A stretch of 31,910 nt of DNA from an uncultured Lachnospiraceae bacterium (GCA_910583965.1 CAJUAE010000036.1:1-31910); one strand, 5' to 3'; counted from the stretch's first letter, positions 17,047-25,334 are shown. The notes: a model not told the origin generated them from the sequence alone. Numbers and translations are program-made.

Positions 17047-17934
17047 ATGGAATACATGGAATTTAAAGGCAAGACCAAAAATGATGCCATTACTGAGGCA
17101 TGTAAACATTTTTCAGTGCCAAGTGACAAGCTTGATTATGAAGTGATTGATGAAGGAAAAACTGGATTTCTTGGAATGGGTTCTAGACCGGCTTTCATAA
17201 AAGCACGTGTGAAAGAGGAAAAGGAAGAAGTCACCGAGACCGTGGAACTTTTAGAAACTTTAGTTGTAGAGAGTGTACCAGTTGATGAGGCAAAGAGTAA
17301 AGACAACAATAAGAATGATATAGTACATGAGGACATTGATGTGGAGGCTGTCACCAAGAAATTTTTGGCAGATGTGTTTGCTGCAATGGGGATTTCAGTG
17401 GAGATTACAGTAAAATATGAGGAGGAGCCAAAATCGCTTGACGTAGATCTCAATGGTGATGAGATGGGAGTATTGATTGGTAAAAGAGGGCAAACTCTTG
17501 ATTCTTTGCAATATCTGATATCGCTGGTGGTCAATAAAGGGACAACAGAGTATATTCGCGTTAAGGTTGACACGGAAAATTATAGACAGAGACGTAAGGA
17601 GACCTTGGAGAATTTGGCAAAAAATATTTCTTACAAAGTAAAACGTACTAGACGGCCGGTGTCTTTGGAGCCTATGAATCCTTATGAAAGACGGATTATA
17701 CATTCTGCCCTTCAAAATGATAAATATGTGACTACGCACAGCGAAGGGGAAGAACCATTTCGGCGTGTGGTAGTTACTCCAAAGAAAGACAGCAACTACA
17801 ATGATGCGAAGGGATATCGCGGAAATCGAAATTATAACAATGGCTATCATAAAGGATATAGTGGAAATTATAATTGTAAGAATAAAGGGAACAACCGAGA
17901 ACGCACAGAAAATCATACAGAAGCGGTTGAATAA
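17047..17934 (+). CDS. jag: RNA-binding protein Jag/KhpB
   Basis: KhpB partners KhpA as a global RNA-binding protein tied to cell elongation in Gram-positive bacteria. The 295-residue protein has a Jag-N domain (1-55, EFKGKTKNDAITEACKHF and GFLGMGSRPAFIKA), an acidic linker and a KH domain with GVLIGKRGQTLDSLQYL (about 139-155). An R3H domain follows (NPYERRIIHSALQ). The last 45 residues are low complexity, rich in Asn, Gly and Tyr with RG/GY repeats, and should be disordered. The ATG at 17047 follows ggggggaa. Position after yidC is standard. A terminator follows. Confidence 0.95.
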   Translation: MEYMEFKGKTKNDAITEACKHFSVPSDKLDYEVIDEGKTGFLGMGSRPAFIKARVKEEKEEVTETVELLETLVVESVPVDEAKSKDNNKNDIVHEDIDVEAVTKKFLADVFAAMGISVEITVKYEEEPKSLDVDLNGDEMGVLIGKRGQTLDSLQYLISLVVNKGTTEYIRVKVDTENYRQRRKETLENLAKNISYKVKRTRRPVSLEPMNPYERRIIHSALQNDKYVTTHSEGEEPFRRVVVTPKKDSNYNDAKGYRGNRNYNNGYHKGYSGNYNCKNKGNNRERTENHTEAVE

Positions 17935-17953
17935 AATGGATAACATGTGATAG

Positions 17954-17988
17954 AATGAACCTTGATATTGGCTTCAAGGTTCATTTTT
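17954..17988 (+). terminator. Intrinsic terminator after jag
   Basis: An 11-bp stem (17954-17964 with 17975-17985), a 10-base loop and TTTTT at the end. It separates the rpmH-jag unit from mnmE, which starts 32 bases later. Confidence 0.85.
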
Positions 17989-18019
17989 CACTTTAGGAAT
18001 TAGGAAAAGGAGTGATTTC

Positions 18020-19543
18020 ATGAAAACAGATACAATTGCAGCGATTGCAACAGCAGTCAGTGATTCTGGAATTGGAATTATTCGTGTCAGTGGCGAGAAT
18101 GCAATAGAGATTGTCGATAAAATATATCAGTCAAAAAATCGTAAGAAACGGCTTTGTGAAGTTAAAACACATACAATTCATTATGGATTTATTTATGATG
18201 AAGATACATTGATTGACGAGGTGATGATTGCTGTTCTTCATGCACCAAATACGTACACAAGAGAGGAAACAGTTGAGATTGATTGTCATGGCGGTATTTT
18301 GGTTATGAATCAGATTTTAGATGTTTTGTTGCGCAGTGGATGTAGACTTGCGGAGCCCGGAGAATTTACAAAAAGAGCTTTCTTAAATGGAAGAATTGAT
18401 CTGTCTAAGGCAGAGGCTGTCATGGATATTATTCATTCAAAAAATGAGTTTGCCTTGCGTTCCTCCGTGAGACAATTAAGCGGTGCTGTGACTGAAAAAG
18501 TCCAGTTTCTACGGGAAGAAATTTTGTATGAAATTGCTTATATTGAATCTGCACTAGATGACCCCGAACATATTAGTCTTGATGGATATCGCGAAAGATT
18601 GGAAGAAAAAGTAAAAAATATAAAGTCTATTTTAAAAAAGTTGATTGACAGCGCGGATTGCGGAAAGATGTTAAAAGATGGGATTAATACAGTTATTATC
18701 GGCAAACCCAATGTTGGAAAATCTTCTCTGTTGAATATTCTTGTCGGTGAGGACAGGGCAATTGTGACAAGTGTTGCAGGAACAACACGAGATGTGTTAG
18801 AAGAAACGATTAAATTGCATGGTGTTGGATTAAATATTATGGATACTGCTGGAATACATGACACAGCGGATGAGGTTGAAAAGATTGGTGTTGACAGAGC
18901 AAGAAAATATGCCCGGAATGCAGATTTAATTCTTTATGTAGTGGATACTTCACGCGAGCTTGATGAGAATGATGATGCGATTATGGAATTGGCAGCGAGT
19001 AAAAATATGATTGTGCTATTGAATAAAAGTGATTTGGACCATGTGGTAAATCCAGAGGAAGTGATAAAAAAACTGACACTTATGTCAGAAAATGAAAATA
19101 ATAAAATGACATGCGTGTCAGAAAATAATAATATAGAAATGACACAGATGTCATTTTTTGATGAGGAAAAACAAGGAGATACCAAAAAAACTGACACGCG
19201 TGTCATAATTAAAAATAATCGAAAAATACGAATTATCAGTACTTCTATAAAAGAAAATATTGGTCTTGATGATTTGGAAGACGCGATAAAAGATATGTTC
19301 TTTGGCGGTGAGATCTCTATTAATGACGAGTTATACATTACAAATCAGAGGCATAAGGAGGCGTTTCTTGAGGCTTATGAAAGTATGGAGATGGTACAAG
19401 ATAGCTTAATAAAGGATATGCCAGAAGATTTTTATTCCATTGACTTAATGAGCGCGTATGCTTCCCTTGGAAAAATTATTGGAGAGGAAGTAGGAGAAGA
19501 TTTAGTCAATGAAATTTTTAGTAAGTTCTGTATGGGGAAATAA
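18020..19543 (+). CDS. mnmE: tRNA uridine-5-carboxymethylaminomethyl(34) synthesis GTPase MnmE, with an inserted repeat
   Basis: With MnmG, MnmE modifies wobble U34 of several tRNAs. An N-terminal folate-binding domain is followed by a helical region and the G domain: GKPNVGKSS (228-236), TTRD (255-258), DTAG (275-278), NKSD (335-338), then the ISTS region near 406. The C-terminal FCMGK motif is intact. The protein is 507 residues, about 50 more than usual. The excess is a low-complexity Ser/Glu/Asn-rich segment at about 350-400 between NKSD and ISTS, encoded by DNA with four 14-bp palindromes. All catalytic motifs remain, so it is probably active. The ATG follows aaaggag; mnmG follows 16 bp later. 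Confidence 0.96.
   Translation: MKTDTIAAIATAVSDSGIGIIRVSGENAIEIVDKIYQSKNRKKRLCEVKTHTIHYGFIYDEDTLIDEVMIAVLHAPNTYTREETVEIDCHGGILVMNQILDVLLRSGCRLAEPGEFTKRAFLNGRIDLSKAEAVMDIIHSKNEFALRSSVRQLSGAVTEKVQFLREEILYEIAYIESALDDPEHISLDGYRERLEEKVKNIKSILKKLIDSADCGKMLKDGINTVIIGKPNVGKSSLLNILVGEDRAIVTSVAGTTRDVLEETIKLHGVGLNIMDTAGIHDTADEVEKIGVDRARKYARNADLILYVVDTSRELDENDDAIMELAASKNMIVLLNKSDLDHVVNPEEVIKKLTLMSENENNKMTCVSENNNIEMTQMSFFDEEKQGDTKKTDTRVIIKNNRKIRIISTSIKENIGLDDLEDAIKDMFFGGEISINDELYITNQRHKEAFLEAYESMEMVQDSLIKDMPEDFYSIDLMSAYASLGKIIGEEVGEDLVNEIFSKFCMGK
19074..19205. repeat. Four TGACA-N4-TGTCA palindromes inside mnmE
   Basis: Palindromic 14-mers lie at 19074-19087, 19107-19120, 19140-19153 and 19192-19205; the last, TGACACGCGTGTCA, is a perfect palindrome. 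The first three start exactly 33 bp apart. The coding result is an 11-residue repeat (TLMSENENNKM, TCVSENNNIEM, TQMSFFDEE). The period is a multiple of three, so the frame is kept. Confidence 0.9.
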
Positions 19544-19559
19544 AAGAAAGGATAAAATT

Positions 19560-21464
19560 ATGAAAGGAATCCGAGAAAAAGTTGATGTTTGTGTGGTTGG
19601 TGCAGGACATGCAGGATGCGAGGCAGCACTTGCCTGTGCAAGAATGGGATTGGAAACAGTAATCTTTACAGTCAGTGTAGATAGTATTGCGCTGATGCCT
19701 TGTAATCCAAATATTGGTGGTTCTTCAAAGGGGCATTTAGTCAGAGAGTTGGATGCACTTGGTGGAGAGATGGGAAAAAATATTGACAAGACTTTTATTC
19801 AGTCGAAAATGTTAAATGTATCGAAGGGACCTGCGGTTCATTCTCTTCGCGCGCAGGCCGATAAAGCAGATTACTCTAGAGAGATGCGTAAAGTGCTTGA
19901 AAATCAGGAACATTTGACAATCAAACAGGCGGAGGTCGTTGCACTTTTGACAGAACCATTTACACAGAACGATAAATTATACGAAAAGAAAATTATTGGA
20001 ATAAAGACATATACAGGAACTGTTTATGAGGCTAGTGCAGTGATTCTATGCACAGGTACTTATCTGAAAGCGCGTTGTTTGTGTGGAGAGGCAATTACAC
20101 ATACTGGACCAAATGGACTTCAGGCTGCAAATTATCTGACAGACAGTTTAAAATCATTGGGAATTGAATTGTGTCGCTTTAAGACAGGAACACCAGCAAG
20201 AATGGATGGACGTTCTATTGATTATAGCAAAATGGAAGAACAATTTGGAGATGAGCGAATTGTTCCATTTTCTTTTTCTACGAATCCTGAAGAAGTACAG
20301 ATTGATCAAGTGTCATGTTGGCTTACCTATACAAATGAGAACACACATGAGATTATTCGTGCAAATCTTGATCGCTCGCCTATTTATGCAGGAGTTATTG
20401 AAGGAACAGGTCCGCGGTACTGTCCATCTATTGAAGATAAAGTAGTGCGTTTTGCAGAGAAAGAACGCCATCAGGTTTTTATTGAACCAGAAGGACTTCA
20501 CACAAATGAAATGTATGTAGGAGGTATGAGTTCTTCCTTACCAGAAGACGTACAGTTGGCAATGTATCGGACTGTTCCTGGATTAGAGCATTGCAGAATT
20601 GTCAAAAATGCTTATGCGATAGAGTATGATTGTATTCGTCCTGATCAGTTGTATCCAACATTGGAATTTAAGCAAATTTTGGGGTTATTTAGTGCTGGTC
20701 AATTTAACGGAAGCAGTGGGTATGAAGAAGCGGCAGCGCAAGGTCTGATTGCAGGAATTAATGCGAGTCTTTTTATAAAAGGAAAAGAACAGATTGTGTT
20801 AGATCGGTCACAGGCATATATTGGTGTCCTGATAGATGATTTGGTAACAAAGGAGAACATTGAACCATATCGAATGATGACTTCCCGTGCAGAGTACAGA
20901 CTTCTTCTTCGTCAGGATAATGCAGATTTAAGACTAAGAAAAATTGGTTATGAAGTGGGATTGATTTCGAGGGAAGCGTATGATTTTGTCTGTGAGAAAG
21001 AAAAGATGATAGAAGCAGAAATAACGAGATTACAGAATAAAAAAGTTGGTGCGAATAAGGAAATACAGGAATTTTTAGAGAGCAAGAAAAGCAGCGGATT
21101 AAAGACAGCAGCGTCTTTGGCAGAGTTAATTAGCAGGCCAGAACTTTCCTATGAAGCAATTGCAAAGATTGATCCAGACAGACCAAAATTAAGTGATGCT
21201 GTTATTGAACAGATTAATATTAATTTAAAGTATGACGGCTATATAAAACGTCAGAAAAAACAAGTGGAACAATTTAAAAAGTTGGAAAGAAAAAAGATAC
21301 CTTCTGATATTGATTATAGCGCAATTAAAAATCTGCGGATTGAAGCAAGACAAAAATTACAAAAATTCAAACCAATATCAGTAGGGCAGGCATCAAGAAT
21401 CAGCGGTGTATCTCCCGCAGATATTTCTGTGTTGTTCGTTTATCTGGAAAGGGAAAAGTTATGA
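19560..21464 (+). CDS. mnmG: tRNA uridine-5-carboxymethylaminomethyl(34) synthesis enzyme MnmG
   Basis: This FAD enzyme, partner of MnmE, forms the cmnm5/nm5 group on U34. The 634-residue protein begins with the dinucleotide-binding motif VCVVGAGHAGCEAALACARMG, then PCNPNIGGSSKGHLVRELDALGG. In the middle are ARCLCGEAITHTGPNGLQAA and FKTGTPARMDGRSID, and later the FAD segment LFSAGQFNGSSGYEEAAAQGLIAGINA. The C-terminal helical domain ends in SRISGVSPADISVLFVYLE. The ATG at 19560 has a GAAAGGA site and the family N-terminus; the frame is open to 19509 inside mnmE without support. Its stop overlaps the rsmG start (ATGA). Confidence 0.97.
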   Translation: MKGIREKVDVCVVGAGHAGCEAALACARMGLETVIFTVSVDSIALMPCNPNIGGSSKGHLVRELDALGGEMGKNIDKTFIQSKMLNVSKGPAVHSLRAQADKADYSREMRKVLENQEHLTIKQAEVVALLTEPFTQNDKLYEKKIIGIKTYTGTVYEASAVILCTGTYLKARCLCGEAITHTGPNGLQAANYLTDSLKSLGIELCRFKTGTPARMDGRSIDYSKMEEQFGDERIVPFSFSTNPEEVQIDQVSCWLTYTNENTHEIIRANLDRSPIYAGVIEGTGPRYCPSIEDKVVRFAEKERHQVFIEPEGLHTNEMYVGGMSSSLPEDVQLAMYRTVPGLEHCRIVKNAYAIEYDCIRPDQLYPTLEFKQILGLFSAGQFNGSSGYEEAAAQGLIAGINASLFIKGKEQIVLDRSQAYIGVLIDDLVTKENIEPYRMMTSRAEYRLLLRQDNADLRLRKIGYEVGLISREAYDFVCEKEKMIEAEITRLQNKKVGANKEIQEFLESKKSSGLKTAASLAELISRPELSYEAIAKIDPDRPKLSDAVIEQININLKYDGYIKRQKKQVEQFKKLERKKIPSDIDYSAIKNLRIEARQKLQKFKPISVGQASRISGVSPADISVLFVYLEREKL

Positions 21465-22189
21465 GCTGGGATCAAAGTCAATTGATAAAATTAAAACACG
21501 ATGCTTTGACATTTGATATTGAATTGGACGAAGAACAATTGCACCAATTTATGAAATACTATGAATTGTTAGTAGAGTGGAATCGTTTTATGAATTTAAC
21601 TGCAATTACAGAATTTGAGGCTGTATGTACAAAACATTTTATAGATAGTATTTCTTTGTGTAAAGTAGTTGATTGTTCAAAACCATATCATATGATAGAT
21701 ATTGGTACAGGAGCAGGATTTCCGGGTATTCCATTAAAGATTGTTTTCCCAAATCTAAAGATTACTTTGCTGGATTCTCTTGCGAAACGCGTTAAATTTC
21801 TAAATACAGTTATTTCAGAATTAGGATTGCGAGAGATAGAGGCGGTTCATGGACGTGCAGAGGACTTTGCCAAAACTGGAATGCTTCGGGAAAAGTATAA
21901 TCTATGTGTTTCACGTGCAGTTGCAAATCTTTCTACTTTGTCAGAATATTGTCTGCCTTATGTAGCAGTTGGAGGATATTTTATTTCCTATAAGTCTGAA
22001 AAAATTACGGACGAGATACAAATGGCACAACATGCGATTCAAATTTTGGGTGGGGAAATATACAAACAAGAAGAATTTATTTTGCCAAATTCTGATATTT
22101 ACAGAAATTTATTGATGATAAAAAAGATTCAAGACACACCGAAAAAGTATCCGCGAAAGGCAGGTCTTCCGTCAAAGGAACCATTATAA
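21461..22189 (+). CDS. rsmG: 16S rRNA (guanine(527)-N7)-methyltransferase RsmG
   Basis: RsmG uses S-adenosylmethionine to methylate G527 of 16S rRNA; its loss gives low-level streptomycin resistance in other bacteria. The 242-residue protein has MNLTAITEFEAVCTKHFIDS, the SAM-binding loop MIDIGTGAGFPGIPLKI and SRAVANLSTLSEYCLPY. The start codon overlaps the mnmG stop as ATGA, indicating translational coupling. The last 25 or so residues are basic. Confidence 0.96.
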   Translation: MSWDQSQLIKLKHDALTFDIELDEEQLHQFMKYYELLVEWNRFMNLTAITEFEAVCTKHFIDSISLCKVVDCSKPYHMIDIGTGAGFPGIPLKIVFPNLKITLLDSLAKRVKFLNTVISELGLREIEAVHGRAEDFAKTGMLREKYNLCVSRAVANLSTLSEYCLPYVAVGGYFISYKSEKITDEIQMAQHAIQILGGEIYKQEEFILPNSDIYRNLLMIKKIQDTPKKYPRKAGLPSKEPL

Positions 22190-22201
22190 GGTATAATTTA
22201 T

Positions 22202-22867
22202 ATGAATAAAAAAGATATTTTACTGTTGCAGGAAACAGAGCGAAAAAGAATTGCAGAAGCATTGCATGATACTACGGTTCAAGATATGGTTCATTTATCA
22301 CAACAGTTGGAATTAGTTCTTTTATATTTGGAACAAGATGTGATACAAGCAAGACTTGAAGCTATCACTGCACGTCACCAAATTAAAAATATTATCAGCG
22401 AGATGAGGGACGCTATCTATGATTTGCGTCCTCTTATCTTGGATGAGCTTGGGTGGAATACTGCATGGGAGCGTTTAAGAAACAAATTATTAAAAATAAA
22501 ACCAGATTTAAATATTTCTTTTGATATTGATAAAATTGATCCTTTTGATGGATTGATGGCAATATCCGTCTATCGAATTGTCTGTGAAGGATGTCAAAAT
22601 ATTGTCAAGCATTCCAATGCAAAAATGATGAAAGTGATAATAAAAAATGCAACAAGTTATATAAAAATTAAAATTTGTGATGATGGAGTTGGTTTTGTTC
22701 AGAAAGCTACTATAAATCATTTTGGGTTACATTTTATGCATGAACGCGTTGCAGCTCTTTCTGGGAAGATAAAAATTGATTCAAACGTTTCAGGTACTGT
22801 AATTCAAATTAAAATACCAGTGGGGGAGAGGAAAAAGAAAAATGATTCGTGTAATGATTGTGGATGA
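22202..22867 (+). CDS. Soluble sensor histidine kinase (HisKA_3 type)
   Basis: The protein is 221 residues long with no sensor or membrane segment. It begins almost at the dimerisation helix, ETERKRIAEALHDTTVQDM, with phospho-acceptor His22. The DLRP motif (YDLRPLILDELG) and an HATPase_c domain with SVYRIVCEGCQNIVKHSNAK and CDDGVGF follow. This is the NarX/DegS subclass. Without an input domain it must sense a cytoplasmic signal or another protein. The gene starts 12 bases after rsmG with a weak taagg site and overlaps the response regulator by 26 bp, so the pair is coupled. Confidence 0.9.
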   Translation: MNKKDILLLQETERKRIAEALHDTTVQDMVHLSQQLELVLLYLEQDVIQARLEAITARHQIKNIISEMRDAIYDLRPLILDELGWNTAWERLRNKLLKIKPDLNISFDIDKIDPFDGLMAISVYRIVCEGCQNIVKHSNAKMMKVIIKNATSYIKIKICDDGVGFVQKATINHFGLHFMHERVAALSGKIKIDSNVSGTVIQIKIPVGERKKKNDSCNDCG

Positions 22868-23486
22868 TCATAAAATGGTGCGGGAAGGTTTGGCAAAATT
22901 ACTTGAATTTGACGAGGAAATTCAAGTAGTAGAAGAAGCTGATAATGGAAGCAGCTGTGTGGAAAAATTTAGAAAAGCAAAGGCTGATTTAATTCTTTTA
23001 GATATGAATATGCCAGATATGGATGGAATCGAAACAATAAAAATATTAAACAATAGAAAAAATCGTCCTAAAATATTAGTTCTTACAGTGCACAATGAAA
23101 TTGAGTATCTTATTAGTGTGCTTGATATGGGTGTGGAGGGATATATTTTAAAAGACTCTGGTGCAAGAGAGTTAATTCGCGCAATTCGTTGTGTATACCA
23201 AGGGGAACGATTTATACAGCCTAGTTTAATCCCACTACTTAATTCCAAATTAATTGCAAAGGATTTGGATCAGGAAAAGCTTAAGGAATTATCCAATAGA
23301 GAATTAGAAGTATTAAAATTGGTGGCAAAAGGTTTTTCTAATAAAGATATCGCTGCAAGTTTATCTATTAGTGAACGTACTGTAAAAAATCATCTTTGTA
23401 GTGCTTTTCGTAAAATAGATTGTTATGATCGCACACAGGCAGCCGTTTTTTGTATTCGCAATGGAGTTGTCAGTGTACATGAGTAA
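22842..23486 (+). CDS. Response regulator, NarL/LuxR type
   Basis: The protein is 214 residues long. The receiver domain has acidic D8-D9, phospho-acceptor D54 (LILLDMNMPDMDG) and a conserved Thr-Lys switch (VLTVHNE, YILKDSGA). The output domain is a LuxR-type helix-turn-helix, LSNRELEVLKLVAKGFSNKDIAASLSISERTVKNHLCSAFRKI, which binds DNA as a dimer. Its start lies within the end of the kinase gene behind ggggagagg. It is the obvious partner of that kinase. Targets are unknown; the 1-kb gene-free stretch that follows, full of inverted repeats, is one place to look. Confidence 0.92.
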   Translation: MIRVMIVDDHKMVREGLAKLLEFDEEIQVVEEADNGSSCVEKFRKAKADLILLDMNMPDMDGIETIKILNNRKNRPKILVLTVHNEIEYLISVLDMGVEGYILKDSGARELIRAIRCVYQGERFIQPSLIPLLNSKLIAKDLDQEKLKELSNRELEVLKLVAKGFSNKDIAASLSISERTVKNHLCSAFRKIDCYDRTQAAVFCIRNGVVSVHE

Positions 23487-23667
23487 AAGGTTTTCTTAAC
23501 GATGAAAGGGTTATTATTTATGACATGAAAACTGTTTATAATAATGAACAAAGCGATATGCAAAATTTTCTTTATAAAAATTGTGTCGCATATCACAAAG
23601 ATATTTTGCAGTATATGCGTATTTCTAACTTATGAAAAGTAGTATAAAGTTTGCAATGAAGAAAGAA

Positions 23668-23683
23668 TGTTTCACGTGAAACA
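23668..23683. promoter_or_regulatory. parS: parS site 1
   Basis: TGTTTCACGTGAAACA, a perfect match to the Firmicutes parS consensus, extended to a 20-bp palindrome (23666-23685). ParB nucleation site. Confidence 0.95.
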
Positions 23684-23705
23684 TTTTATATGTCGAGTAA
23701 AAGAA

Positions 23706-23721
23706 TGTTTCACGTGAAACA
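23706..23721. promoter_or_regulatory. parS: parS site 2
   Basis: Same 16-mer, with the same aa/tt extension (23704-23723), 38 bp from site 1 start to start. Confidence 0.95.
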
Positions 23722-23815
23722 TTTGGGAAGATAAAACCTTAAATAAAGTCATAATATATAAAATAGAACGATAGTTTTGTTCAAGTAGATATAAGGTTGA
23801 GATGTATCAATATAG

Positions 23816-23951
23816 TGTGAAATTTTAATTTCACATCTCCTGATTAGTAGACCCGCAAAAACGAGCAGGTGGAAGTTCGGGTGAAATCAAAGATTTCACC
23901 CATCTTGATTAGTAGGCCCGCAAAAGCGGGCAGATGGGAGTTTATGTGAGA
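23816..23951. repeat. Two tandem ~65-bp structured units
   Basis: Each unit is a gtgaaa...tttcac hairpin (9-bp arms at 23816-23835; 10-bp arms at 23879-23888 and 23892-23901) followed by a related block starting TGATTAGTAG (23841 and 23906). The two blocks agree at about 40 of 46 positions. In the second, cccatct/agatggg encloses a 10-base bulge and a perfect gcccgc-AAAA-gcgggc stem; in the first the inner stem has decayed. Confidence 0.8.
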
Positions 23952-24053
23952 AGTACTTCAAACTGCTTGTGGTAGTTCTGCTCACATCAAAGGTTGCTTT
24001 GTGGAGAAGTAGTACTAAGTCTCACACCAAAAACGCCAAGACTGGATGTTTTT

Positions 24054-24092
24054 CATTCTGATTTGAGATTTCATGCAGCAGAATCAGGAATG
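24054..24092. repeat. Hairpin with one bulge
   Basis: cattctgatt at 24054 or so pairs with aatca-g-gaatg ending near 24092: ten pairs with one bulged G. Confidence 0.6.
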
Positions 24093-24189
24093 TTAGCATA
24101 AAAAGTATGAAATTATTCGTTATTGTTTGCACTGGTATGATGTACTTACTACATGGTATCGATGTTAGTACTAAAATGTTTGATTTGAT

Positions 24190-24226
24190 ATTTTGTGTGC
24201 ATCAATGGTTGCAGTTCACACAAAAT
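24190..24226. repeat. 10-bp perfect hairpin
   Basis: attttgtgtg (24190-24199) pairs with cacacaaaat (24217-24226) around 17 bases. Confidence 0.75.
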
Positions 24227-24248
24227 TATTTTAAAAGAATATGAACTC

Positions 24249-24300
24249 TGGTGTGGGTGTGCATTGTAACAATTATTAGTTACTTTTCACACCCGCGCCA
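24249..24300. repeat. 13-bp hairpin containing copy 1 of the 31-bp direct repeat
   Basis: Arms 24249-24261 and 24288-24300 pair over 13 positions including two G-T pairs; inside, gtaac/gttac can form a second stem. The left arm is part of a 31-bp sequence repeated at 24399-24429 with one difference, directly before parS site 3. That second copy could also pair with the same right arm. Confidence 0.75.
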
Positions 24301-24320
24301 AAGTAGTGGGAATCATGCGC

Positions 24321-24346
24321 CAAAATGCTTGCCTTTTAGCATTTTG
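24321..24346. repeat. 9-bp perfect hairpin
   Basis: caaaatgct (24321-24329) pairs with agcattttg (24338-24346). A further 8-bp stem tgttataa/ttataaca lies at 24358-24365 and 24382-24389. Confidence 0.7.
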
Positions 24347-24430
24347 TGTGCAAAATCTGTTATAATTCACACCTCAATAACTTATAACATGATAAAAGCT
24401 GGCGTGGGTGTGCATTGTAACAATTATTAT

Positions 24431-24446
24431 TGTTTCACGTGAAACA
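24431..24446. promoter_or_regulatory. parS: parS site 3, next to the parA promoter
   Basis: Perfect 16-bp parS, 36 bases upstream of the parA -10 element and abutting the second 31-bp repeat. ParB spreading from here could repress parAB. Confidence 0.95.
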
Positions 24447-24479
24447 GTAAAATTTTATATGGCAAATACAGTGTTTTAG

Positions 24480-24488
24480 TGGTATAAT
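24480..24488 (+). promoter_or_regulatory. Extended -10 promoter element for parA
   Basis: TGGTATAAT, an extended -10 (TATAAT at 24483-24488), 57 bases before the parA ATG. The -35 region is poor (TGGCAA at 24460-24465, 17-base spacing). Confidence 0.65.
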
Positions 24489-24545
24489 AATAAAAAACAA
24501 CTTTGAAAAAGAAAAATAAACATAAGATAATGATGGAGGAATACA

Positions 24546-25310
24546 ATGGGGAAAATTATTGCGATTGCAAACCAAAAAGGCGGTGTTGGTAAAACTACAA
24601 CTTCAATCAATTTATCATCATGTATCGCGGCAAAAGGAAAAAAAGTATTAGTAATCGATATTGACCCGCAGGGAAATACGACAAGTGGTTTTGGTATCGA
24701 GAAAAATGAATTGGAAAATACAGTATATGAATTGATTTTAGGTGATATCTCTATTGAAGATTGTATCGTGAAAGATATTTTCCCAAACATTTCCATCTTG
24801 CCATCGAATGTAAATCTAGCCGCAGCAGAAATTGAGTTAATAGGTATAGATAAGAAAGAATACATATTAAAAAATGAAGTAGATTGGGTGAAGGATCGAT
24901 ATGATTTTATTATTATTGATTGTCCTCCGTCATTAAGTTTACTGACAATCAATGCTATGACAACAGCGGATTCTGTATTAGTACCCATACAATGTGAGTA
25001 TTATGCACTTGAGGGCTTGAGTCAGTTAATCCATACAATAAATCTTGTGAAAGAAAGATTAAATCCTGATTTGGATATGGATGGTGTTGTTTTTACAATG
25101 TTTGATGCGCGTACCAATCTTTCTTCACAAGTGGTTGACAGTGTTAAAAATCATTTAAAACAGAAGATTTACAACACATTAATACCAAGAAATATCAGAC
25201 TTGCTGAAGCACCAAGTTACGGGAAGCCGATTAATTTGTATGATCCAAAATCATCGGGCGCGGAGAGTTATATGTCTTTGGCTGACGAGGTGATTAAAAA
25301 CAACAGTTAA
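24546..25310 (+). CDS. parA: Chromosome partitioning ATPase ParA (Soj)
   Basis: This deviant-Walker ATPase, with ParB, segregates origins and in Bacillus also controls DnaA. The 254-residue protein has the deviant Walker A KGGVGKTT (11-18), VIDIDPQGNTT, DCPPSLSLLT, and PRNIRLAEAPSYGKPI near the C-terminus. The length is typical for chromosomal ParA. The ATG follows tggagga. parB starts 24 bp later. Three parS sites lie just upstream. Confidence 0.97.
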   Translation: MGKIIAIANQKGGVGKTTTSINLSSCIAAKGKKVLVIDIDPQGNTTSGFGIEKNELENTVYELILGDISIEDCIVKDIFPNISILPSNVNLAAAEIELIGIDKKEYILKNEVDWVKDRYDFIIIDCPPSLSLLTINAMTTADSVLVPIQCEYYALEGLSQLIHTINLVKERLNPDLDMDGVVFTMFDARTNLSSQVVDSVKNHLKQKIYNTLIPRNIRLAEAPSYGKPINLYDPKSSGAESYMSLADEVIKNNS

Positions 25311-25334
25311 TGAAGAACAAAAAGGAGAACTTGA

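Larger units (their letters stand above)
23487..24545. other. Gene-free 1.06-kb parS region rich in hairpins and repeats
   Basis: No credible gene is present; the few open frames cross inverted repeats and lack ribosome-binding sites. The stretch holds three perfect parS sites and two near-identical units of about 65 bp (from 23816 and 23880). It also has at least eight perfect or near-perfect hairpins whose outer arms often read tgtg...caca, and a 31-bp direct repeat (24248-24278, 24399-24429). A promoter for parA lies at the end. A stem gatatgc/gcatatc (23555-23561, 23588-23594) follows the response-regulator gene. Function beyond parS is unknown. Confidence 0.85.

Noticed and set aside
23816..24430. 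CRISPR array
   Set aside because: Repeats are not regular in length or spacing, spacers are not unique uniform segments, and no cas gene is nearby.
24251..24442. 63-codon open frame in the parS region
   Set aside because: It crosses several hairpins and parS site 3, has no ribosome-binding site, and its protein has no recognisable pattern.
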